Origin: Talpa occidentalis
Lineage: Eukaryota; Chordata; Mammalia; Eulipotyphla; Talpidae
Direction: 5' to 3'
Assembly: GCF_014898055.3 (NCBI RefSeq)
Contig: NW_023601433.1
Location: 20,635,641 to 20,699,640 of the forward strand
Length of the DNA: 64,000 bases
Below the pieces are notes generated by a model. The model was not told the DNA's origin and ran no database searches. It saw only the letters and a list, made by a program, of their open reading frames with translations. Positions 1-64,000 of the stretch are shown here, one piece after another (position 1 is the first letter of the stretch; each line of letters begins with the position of its first letter). The position numbers and the translations under genes are program-made.

Positions 1-46
1 GCCATAGCACTGATAGACTTAACCCCTAGGCCACTAGGGAGGCCCA
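1..46 (-). mobile_element. SINE head fragment cut by the window edge (type D)
   Basis: Reverse complement of the tRNA-like head, ending in ...CACTAGGGAGGCCC. The body lies outside the window. Confidence 0.8.
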
Positions 47-55988
<55,942 letters not shown>

Positions 55989-56115
55989 CGCGTCTCTTTC
56001 CTCAGCCACCACCTAGGTCTCGGCTCCACGTGAGCAGGGGACCTCCCCGGGGCTGCCCGTGGCAGGCGCCGGACCAATTACACCCAAATTGAGCTTCACC
56101 AGGCCTCCCCTGCGC

Positions 56116-56720
56116 CGTTTCTCTCAGGATTTTTATTACTACGAGTTAGAAAAAAAACTACGAGAGCTAGAAGGCTTGAAAACATTACGGAGTTTCTAGT
56201 CTTATTTTGCAGGCTTATCCAACAGACCCTGGAAGAGAAGGACCCTTTTGAACGTGTGCAACTTTATTGTTCCTACTTGTGCGGACACGTGCGGGGAGGT
56301 TCCGGTAGGGGCTGGGTGGCGGATGTCCGTTGGTAAACTTCATTTTGTTTGTCCTATTCCAAACTATTTATCCGCACCCTTTTCGAATGCAAAGTTAGTC
56401 TTGACCTAGAATCCTAAAAAACTAAAAACTGTAGATGTTTGGGATAATTCGAGCAGGATAAAAACACCTATCTTGCTGCTTGCTTTCCCATGTAAGCAGT
56501 TACATTATTGAGACCGCAGCAAGGAGCTGGATATCAAAAGACTAAGTTTATCCACATAACTAAACCGTTTGTTATGTTGGGAAACTAGTTGGTCTTAGGC
56601 TATTATCTACAGTTCATTTGTTCAGCATAAGACTATCTTAGCGTAGAAACTGCTGAGAATTTTAATAAATATGTGTATTGACACCAGGAAGTTTATTGTG
56701 CAGTTAAAGAGACAATTATC
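56116..56720. other. NVL upstream flank, no recognised repeat
   Basis: Unique-looking sequence upstream of the promoter. No gene seen. Confidence 0.4.
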
Positions 56721-56994
56721 GGGCCTCCCCTGGTGGCGCAGGTGGTTGAGCGCCGCTCTGTGAAGCTGCCCGCAGCCTCGGCGGTGCCGGTTCGATCCCA
56801 GCCTGCGGGTGAGGGTCCCACATGGCGCGGCAGACCTCTCCTGACTCACCCGCTGCTCCCCTCAGCAGTGTATTTCGTCAGTCTGCCTGTTCTGTCCCCG
56901 CTCTGTCTCTGGTGAATCCTCTCACCTTCCCGTGTATCTGGTCTGTACCCCGGTTCTTGTATAAAAATAAATAAATCTTTAAAAAAAAAAAAAA
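56721..56994 (+). mobile_element. SINE, type C
   Basis: Target duplication AAAGAGACAATTATC, perfect. Confidence 0.94.
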
Positions 56995-57042
56995 GAGACA
57001 ATTATCAATAATAACTTTTCTTTAAGTTACCGGCTAAAGTTT

Positions 57043-57518
57043 TGTTAGGGGGAAAGGATATCCTGCGCTAATCCCATACAGGCTTTGTGGCCACCACCCC
57101 AACTCCAGACCAAAGCCATCAAGACATTGGGAAAGACAAATCCCGTCACCACCAAAGGGAAGGTGGCTAGGACCTGAGGGTGGAGTTAAGCAGCCAGGGT
57201 TGATATAAAAACCAAACATGTGGGCCTTGGGGGGTCGCTATCGCTTGCCTCCTGGCTACACAGCTCCTGGCTGGCGGCCAGCTCTCAGAGTGCCATTTTG
57301 GGATTCCTGATCAGCGCATTGGGTAGGAGTCATTTAAAACTTTGTCTCCCACTTTTCTCCCTGAGCTGTACATGTCCTCATTTCCCCTTCCCTTGTAAAT
57401 AAACCTTTTATTAACCTTTCGTGTGTGCCTGCAGTAGAGCATTGATAAGTCCTTTTAAGCACGCGGGTGAGGACCCACAGTCAGGCACCCTGTTTTGTAT
57501 TGGGGCTGCCCTATAACA
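57043..57518 (+). mobile_element. Solo ERV LTR with intact ends (class I-like)
   Basis: 476 bp that starts TGTTAGGG and ends CCCTATAACA (imperfect inverted ends, TG...CA). It is flanked on both sides by GTTT, a 4-bp duplication typical of gammaretrovirus-like class I elements. It holds a TATA-like GATATAAAAACC near 57202 and a polyadenylation signal in GTAAATAAACC near 57397. No internal viral genes adjoin it. I cannot name the family. Confidence 0.85.
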
Positions 57519-57679
57519 GTTTCTGTTTGCTTGCTTGTTTAATCGTGTTTCCAATATTTTTAATCCAGGTCTGATTTGACTTCTGACAATAGGAAATGTA
57601 TTGTGTGTGGTGTGCAGAAGTACGAAGAGAGAGAAGAGATGGATTTAAAAGAAATCTGTGAGATATTAACAGATAAGTT

Positions 57680-57970
57680 TATACTTTTTAAAAATTTGAA
57701 GTACAACTGACATGTAGCACTGTGTTCATTTCATATATCCCACATAGTGGTTCAATATTTGTATGTATTGTGAACTGATCACCACAATAAATTCAGTTAA
57801 CATTCATCACCATACATAATTCCAAAAAAAAACTTCTTGTGGTGAGAATTTTTTATTAATTGAAGTTATTTAAATTGACATACATTATTTTAGTTTCAGG
57901 TGTACAATGTAATGATTCAGCACTTGTATAAGTGGCAAAATGTACATCACAGTAAGTCTATTTACCATTG
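57680..57970 (-). mobile_element. Ancient L1 3' remnants (two adjacent)
   Basis: AGTGGTTCAATATTTGTATG and ATCACCACAATAAATTCAGT, then GTTTCAGGTGTACAATGTAA, match common old mammalian L1 3' sequence. The strand is tentative. Confidence 0.6.
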
Positions 57971-58149
57971 TTATGAAAAGAAACAAAAGGCCCAAAATGG
58001 AGTTAGTTAAGCCAAGCACTGCCAAGATGTAATACCTAACCCTAATTGCAGTTTCAGCCTTCCCCAAAAATGGAATTTTAAACCAATCAATCTGGAATTT
58101 CCTAGTCAACCCTACTGAGGTAAACTGCATAAGACCCTCTACCTCTCTT

Positions 58150-58850
58150 GACATTTCAGTTTTTTTCTTTAAAAGGAGTGAGTTGTGTACATGAGGATTA
58201 AATACTTTATAGACAAGAAAAAAATCTGCACTAGAACTAACTTACTCATCATCTTCTCCATATTCCTTGTCTTCCTTTTTTACCTCTTGCCTTTTCTTTT
58301 TCTTTTTTTTTTTTTCCAGCCTTGATGACTCCCTTTTTGGATACGTCAAGTTTTCCTTTAGCTTAGTTTGTAGCAACATCCTTTAATATTTCTCTTTCAG
58401 CTTAGCAGCCATCTTTTCACAGGCTCTTTGTCATCTGCAGCAGTGTTAGTCCACTTGTCTCCCAGTTTCTTGGCAAAATCACCAGTGCATAGGCCAGCAT
58501 GTTCTCTTTTGATTTTTTGCATGATACTCAGAACAGTGTGAGTACAATGTTCAGAACAGTACAAGAAAAAGGCTGAAGTGTACCCCCTGGGTACACTGGA
58601 ATCCTTAAACTTTTTTTGTTTTCCCTTTAAGGGGAATATAAGTTTTCATTTCTCTTTCACAATGGGCCTTGTCTGCTTCATACTTTCCTTTCTCTTTAGC
58701 AGACATGGTCTTCTACCTCTCTGAGCACTTCTTAGAAAACTGAGAACTTGACTGAAACATCTGGATGCTTCTTGTGCTCCTCTGAAAGTTTGCACAGAAG
58801 CGTGTGATGACATTTTGCCCCTCAGCATCTTAGCATCTCCTTAGGCCATG
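58150..58850 (-). pseudogene. HMGB1P: HMGB1 processed pseudogene
   Basis: An intronless minus-strand copy of HMGB1. The start region (ATG at 58849-58847, then GGAGATGCTAAG and RGKMSSHAS) aligns with the HMGB1 start. Later parts give HAGLCTGDFAKKLGDKWTNT AADDKEP (box B), then AKGKLDVSKKGVIKA, a basic/acidic tail and a stop. About 100 bp of HMGB1-like 3' UTR follows. Box A and the middle are frameshifted and partly deleted, and stops interrupt. No introns and a trailing 3' UTR mean a retrocopy. It is not expected to make protein. Confidence 0.88.
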
Positions 58851-59129
58851 TTTAATTGTTTTTCCTCAACAACACAGGTCTTCCAGCTCCTGTCCGGCTC
58901 TCATTTGCTGGTGCTGTCTATGTGGAGCTGAATGCACAGCAATGACTATGAAAGCAGGAGCCAGAAACAGATTCCTTAAATGCTCTTTTCAGTGCTTCTT
59001 ATCTGTACACTGAACCAAGTACAAGTTCTCATTCTGATCTTCAAAACATTGGTCAACCTGGCTCCAACTTCATCTCCTATTTCGTTATTATATATGTATT
59101 CGGTTTTTAGTTAAGTAACATTACTGCAC

Positions 59130-59500
59130 ATATTCGGTCAATGCATGTTTGTTGAAAGCCTACTACGTCAAACACTGGATACAGCCAAGAAAACAAAAGA
59201 TTCCTATTCCTATGGGGCTTATCATTCTATTGGAAGGTAGTGATAATAAACAAAAATATTACACAGCACTTTATTTTCACTGACTTTTCCTTTTGTCTAC
59301 AGTGCCCTTGCTGATAAGTCTATGAAGGTCAGAATCCTAGTTCATTATCTCACTTTCAGACTTTCCTGATATTTCTCTTTGTAAAAATCTCCACCCTTTG
59401 AAGAACCCTCTTCTCGATATTTATTCAACAAGTATTTATTAAGTGCATGCCAGCTTCAGTCCCTGCCCTGCCCTTTAGTTTTGTGGGGGAAAGCAAAAGG
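59130..59500 (-). mobile_element. L2 LINE 3' fragments
   Basis: GCATGTTTGTTGAAAGCCTA, GGGGCTTATCATTCTATTGG and, again, ATTCAACAAGTATTTATTAA read as the reverse of the L2 end. Confidence 0.6.
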
Positions 59501-59519
59501 ATTATAACTATAACTTTTT

Positions 59520-59803
59520 TTTTAAATAGTGATTTATTTTAAGATTTAATTATTTATGCATACAAGAACTGGGGTACAGGCCAGAGGTGTGGGGGGTGTG
59601 TGTGAGAGGATTCACCAGAGACAGAGTTGGGGAACAGAACAGGCAGATTATGGAATACACTGCTGAGGGGAGCAGTGGGCAAGTCAGGAGAGGTCTGCTC
59701 TGCCATGTGGGTAGCTCCCTGGCCGGGGATCGAACTTGTGCTGCAGTGGCTATGGAGAGCTTCATAGGTTGCCTCTTAACCCCTGCGCCACCAGGGAGGC
59801 CCC
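59520..59803 (-). mobile_element. SINE, type A
   Basis: Target duplication ATAACTATAACTTTTT, perfect. Confidence 0.94.
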
Positions 59804-59869
59804 ATAACTATAACTTTTTATAACATTTTATTAGGTTAGGTATTTATGTACTTGATTATATTAATCTTA

Positions 59870-60517
59870 AGTAAAGATTCCTTGCAGCAAGTAGTGTAAA
59901 TGACCAAATTGGGAATTTTGCTCATGTCCAAGAAGCGAAACTCTTAATCACAAGAATTTTATTTGAGGTGGCTACCAAGGAAGTCGATGGGGTAGGCACC
60001 CCAAAACAAGCAGATCCTCAAGTGGCAGGAATCCTGGGATTTTAGGAATGTGAGGGGAGTGCAGAGCCTCACATTTCCATGACTAAGGAGGTGAAGAGCA
60101 GTCTAGGCCATAGGAGTCAAGGTGTTTGACTTTCCCAACAGGGTGTTTTCTTAGCAATTAGCAGATGTTTGTTTCTGTCAACTGTCACTGTCAACCAGAG
60201 AGACAAAGTGAATTTTTACTAGGGATGTAACAAAATCATTTTTCCAAGTTCTCAGGATTGCACGTGGAGCCAGCTGTTAATCATAAGAAGGGAATAGGGG
60301 AGTGCAATTCAGTGAGTTAACATTTAATTCTAAGAGGGGGTGCAATTTAGTGAATTAACAGAACAGCTCTGAAGAGGGAATATGAAAGAGTAATTAGAGT
60401 TTAATACTATTATTCCTAATTTTTAGTCTAGGAATATTTTCTCTTGCAAAGTGGAGAGGATTTGACTACAGTAGTACAAATGTAGTCAATGTCTAGTACC
60501 TTTAAAATTATAATTTA
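59870..60517. repeat. Unassigned stretch with a decayed short tandem repeat
   Basis: Around 60300-60380 units of about 38 bp recur imperfectly (GTGCAATTCAGTGAGTTAAC, then GTGCAATTTAGTGAATTAAC, with TAAGAGGG / GAAGAGGG ends). The source element is unknown. Confidence 0.45.
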
Positions 60518-60810
60518 GGGTCTTCCTGGTGGCGCAAGGGGTTAAGCACAGCACTGTGAAGCTGTCCACAGCCTCTGCAGCAGATGTTTGATCCCCCTGC
60601 CGGCCAGGAGCTACCCAAATGGCTCAGGAGACCTCTCCTGTCTTACCTGCTGCTCCCTTCGGCAGTGTATTTCAGTCGTTCTGCGTGTTCTGTTCCCTAC
60701 TCTGTCTCTGGTAAATCCTCTCACACACAACCCCCCCACCCTCCCCCCCCCCACACCTCTGGCCTGTACCACAGATCTTGTATACGTAAATAAATAAATC
60801 TTTAAAAAAA
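60518..60810 (+). mobile_element. SINE, type A
   Basis: Target duplication AAATTATAATTTA. A C-rich run (CCCCCCCACCCTCCCCCCCC) lies in the body. Confidence 0.93.
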
Positions 60811-61470
60811 TTATAATTTAACCCTGTCAATATCAAATCTGCCACACAGAAGGAAAACAGGCTGATGGGCTCAGCAACATCTACCAGCAGTTTATAATCT
60901 GTCATAGACTACTATCCTACATTTAGGGTTAAATTCATGGGTGTTTGACCTGTGCAATCACAAAAGACTGTGCTCAGAAGGGCCCAACACTTGGTTTGAT
61001 GTTCTGCTTTTGCCATCTTGAAATTTGTTTTGAATAAGTGGCCTCTTTTAATTTTGCACTGGGCCCTGTGAATTATGTATTTCATATGGACTTGAAATCC
61101 TCTAGAATGCCAACTTCTTAAGGTCAAGGAGTTTGTTTTTCATCTTGCTCTGCATCAGGTACAGTAAGAAATAATTTTTAAAAAGTAAGTTAATATTAGG
61201 TATCAATAATGATATGCTTGAACATTTTCTGAAAATTATTTTGAGTAATGATTACACTAATGACAATTTTACATTAATTTCAGTGGTCAGATTTACAGTA
61301 ACGTACATTTCAACAACTTCCTGCAGTAATTGAATTGTCCTTTATGCTTTAATCATGCAACACCACCTAGTGGTGGTGGCACCACTACTCTTCATACCTT
61401 TTTCCTAAACTTATATCCAGTTAACATCCTCTTGTTTAATTGTGCTTCATAAATAAGGGTGACCTGTGTC
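60811..61470. other. Intergenic sequence, no recognised repeat
   Basis: Nothing assignable. Confidence 0.4.
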
Positions 61471-61479
61471 CTGCTTTAC

Positions 61480-62120
61480 TCAGAACAGTCCCTATTTTGC
61501 CTTTTCTGTTGACCCAGCATATTTCCATCCTGCATATGTTATATCTTTTATAGTTATCCCATCGTTCTTCAATATTGTTTCATACTTTTCAGTTTTTTTC
61601 CTCGTTGCTTTCCAGTGTTGGAAGTTTGACATATTCTCAGGCTCAGAGATTCTATCTTTACCCATTTTTAATCTACTAATGAGCCTATGAAAAGCATTCT
61701 TAATTTATGTTGCAGTATTTTTGATCTCTAGCATTTCATTTGATTCTTTCCTAGAATGTCTATCTCTTTGCTTACATTATTCATCTGTTCTTCTTTTTTT
61801 TTTTTTTAAAGATTTATTTATTTATTTTATACAAGAACCGGGGTACAGGCCAGATGCGTGGGAGGGTAAGAGGATTCACCAGAGAGAGCAGGGAACAACA
61901 GGCAGACTGTCAAAATTCACTGATGAGGGGAGCAGCGGGCGAGACAGGAGATGTCTGCCTTGCCTTCTGGGACCCTCGCAGGCTGCCCGGGATCGAACTG
62001 GTGCTACAGAGGTTGAGGATAGCTTGACAGTGCTCAACCGCCTGCGCCACCAGGGGAGGCCCTTGTTCTTACTTCTTGTCTGCTTTTTCCATTAGAAACC
62101 TAGCATCTTTTTACCTGCTG
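61480..62120 (-). mobile_element. Ancient L1 fragment, split by a SINE
   Basis: TATTTTTGATCTCTAGCATT, GAATGTCTATCTCTTTGC and, after the SINE, CTTTTTCCATTAGAAACCTA match an old L1 in reverse. Confidence 0.6.
61796..62062 (-). mobile_element. SINE, type C
   Basis: Short target duplication TGTTCTT. Confidence 0.92.
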
Positions 62121-62159
62121 GAAGCACAAGAGGGTTTTTTCTTTTTTCTTTCTTTTTTT

Positions 62160-63695
62160 GATTTCTGGATTTATTTCTTTAGATTTTATTTTTTTATTAA
62201 TTAAATCTTTTTCTTACATAGTCCCTGTAGTTCTCCAGCCACCATATCACCCGTGAACCATCACCATATTCCCTTGTGTTCAGCTCTTCCATGTTGCCCC
62301 TTCTCCCTCCCTCTCCTTTGCTGTAGGCTTCAGTTCTATGGTCAGCTTGATAGTTATGTCTTTTCCTTGACCTTTTGTTTAGTTTCTCTATATTCCACAT
62401 ATAAGTGAGACCATCCAGTAGTATCTTATTCCTTCTGACTTATTTTAGCTAGCATAATCCATTCCAGCTCCATTTGTGTTACTGCAAATGGCATAAGTTT
62501 GTCTTTTTTGTTCACTGAGTAATATTCCATTCAATAAATATACCACAACTTTTTGATCCATTAATCTATTTTGGGGCATTTGGGTTGTTTCCATATCTTG
62601 GCTATTGTAAATAGTGCTGCAATAAACATAGGGGTGCAGGTTTCCTTTCGAATTAGTGTTTTGTGACCTGTGGGTAGATCCCTAGGAGTGGAATTGGTGG
62701 GTCATATGGTAGCTCTGTTTTTAATGTTCTGAGGAACCTCCACACAGCTTTCCATAGTGGTTGGACCAGTTTACATTCCCATCAGCAGTGTAAGAGGGTT
62801 CCTTTATATCCATGTCGTCTCTAACATTTGTTGCTTCCCCCCCTTTTTTTTCCATGTGGGCCATTTTTACTGGAGTGAGGTAGTGTCTCATTGTGGTTTT
62901 GATTTGCATTTCTCAGATAACTAGTGATGTTGAACATTTTTCATATGCCTATTGGCCACTTGCATTTCTTCTTTGGAGAATTATTTTTTTAGTTCTTCTG
63001 CCCATTTTTTGACTGGGTGGTTTGCTTTGTTTTTGTTGAATTGTGTAAGTTCTTTGTAGATCTTTGATATCAGTTCCTATCTGTCTATAGTGTTAGAGAT
63101 ATCAGTAGGATGTCTCTGTTTTGATTATTGTCTCTTTTGCTGTGCAGATGCTTTTTATTTTATTTTATTTTTTTATACAAGAACTGGGGTACAGGCCAGA
63201 GGTGCGGGAGGGTGAGAGGATTCACCAGAGACAGAGCAGGTAGCAGAACAGGCAGATGTACCAAAAACACTGCTGATGGGAACAGCGAGCTAGACAGGAG
63301 AGGTCTGCCATGCCATGTGGATGTCTCCCTGGCTGGCCGAGAATTGAACCTGCTCTGCGGAGGCTGTGGACAGTTTCACAGCACTACGCTCAAACCTCCG
63401 CGCCACCAGGGAGGCCCTATAGACGCTTTTTAGTTTGATGTAGTCCCAACTGTTTATCTTCACCTTTGTTTTCCTTGCTTCTGGAGAAGAATCCTCAAAG
63501 ATGTTTGTGAGGTTTATGTCATGGAGTGTTTTGCCTATGTTTTCTTCTGTATATTTTATGGAAATCTTTATCCATTCAAGTCTTTATCCATTTTGAGTTG
63601 ATTTTTGTGTACGGTGTGAGATAGTTGTCTAGCTTCATTTTTTGCATGTTGCAGCCCATTTTAACAAGGGTTTTTTTTCTGTGTTCTTCACCAAA
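62160..63695 (-). mobile_element. L1 3' portion, split by a SINE
   Basis: On plus: ATCTATTTTGGGGCATTTGG, ATAGGGGTGCAGGTTTCCTT, TCCATAGTGGTTGGACCAGT and TTGACTGGGTGGTTTGCTTT, with the upstream ORF2 part continuing after the SINE (TTATCCATTTTGAGTTGATT). Degraded reading frames, inactive. Confidence 0.85.
63160..63417 (-). mobile_element. SINE, type C
   Basis: Inside the L1. Flanks AGATGCTTTTTA / AGACGCTTTTTA. Confidence 0.92.
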
Positions 63696-63699
63696 AAAA

Positions 63700-64000
63700 A
63701 AAAAATAACTTGGTAGAAATCCAGGAGGTAACAGTCATAAAAGTGTGCCCCTCACCCACTTTTAATATTTAATTTGTCTACACTGAGCTTTCAGCTTTTC
63801 ATCAATTACAATTCAGAGTTTCCTTTCCCAGCACTCTCCCCAGAGGTTTCTGATTGTGGGTTTCTGCTCTGGTAAGTTGTGATTTTCTGTATTCCACTCC
63901 CATTTTTGGAGCTGCAGTTTGCCCCATGATCTCACTTCTCTGACAGATTTAAGAAGAGTTGTTGATTTTTCAGTTGGTTTGGGTTTTTATTTGTTAGGAT
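63700..64000 (-). mobile_element. Ancient L1 remnant
   Basis: CTGCAGTTTGCCCCATGATC and AAGAAGAGTTGTTGATTTTT match an old L1 read in reverse. Continues past the window. Confidence 0.55.

Noticed and set aside
57220..57402. 60-codon frame in the solo LTR.
   Set aside because: LTR sequence, with no sign of coding.
56116..64000. Neighbouring gene CNIH4, expected upstream of NVL from human gene order.
   Set aside because: No CNIH4 exon could be recognised. It probably lies beyond the right edge.

Overview
The window is nuclear DNA from a placental mammal. It holds spliced exons on the minus strand, MIR, L2, MaLR, hAT and L1 remnants, and a very dense young tRNA-derived SINE with about 67 copies (roughly a quarter of the bases). 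The SINE head has Pol III A and B boxes (TGGCGCAGCGG, GGTTCGATCCC) and a pyrimidine-rich body, and it ends in an (ATAA)n/A tail. I do not recognise it as the primate, rodent, carnivore, horse, pig or whale SINE. My best guess is a laurasiatherian, possibly a rhinolophoid bat. That guess is an inference and has not been checked.

The one gene is NVL (nuclear VCP-like, a ribosome-biogenesis AAA ATPase). It fills the minus strand from a CpG-rich promoter near 56.0 kb to the left edge. I could place 19 coding exons with consistent phase: 2,286 coding nt, or 762 codons, against about 763 for the same part of the human protein as I recall it. They run from the initiator Met through the N-terminal domain, the acidic/basic linker and AAA domain D1, to most of D2. 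The last exons (about 90 residues) lie beyond base 1. All splice sites are GT/AG, and both Walker A and Walker B motifs are intact.

Region by region. 1-56 kb is NVL with SINE-packed introns. A MaLR element with internal sequence and a 3' LTR spans 48.6-52.1 kb. A rearranged minus-strand L1 lies at 23.5-25.2 kb and a plus-strand L1 3' half at 29.45-31.0 kb. 55.7-56.1 kb is the NVL CpG island. 56.1-64 kb is intergenic: a solo class-I-like ERV LTR with intact ends and a 4-bp duplication (57.0-57.5 kb), old L1 pieces, a broken HMGB1 retrocopy (58.15-58.85 kb), L2, and a SINE-interrupted L1 (62.2-63.7 kb).

SINE types used below. A: head AAGGGGTTAAG, end TTGTATGCATAAATAAA. B: head GTTGAGCGCTGGGTTGCGAA, end CCCAGTGCTTGTATAAATA. 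B-long: B with end TGCATGTATAAACAAA and then CATGCCTCTAT before the poly-A. C: head GTTGAGCGCAGCGCTGTGAA, end CAGTTCTTGTATAAATAAA. D: head GGGGTTAAAGTCTCAGC with CACTGTGGCATGAG. No undescribed protein-coding system is visible. The interest lies in the NVL isoform start, splice-site details, and retroelement structures (a dimeric SINE, repeated use of one target site, head-only SINEs, a probable 3' transduction).
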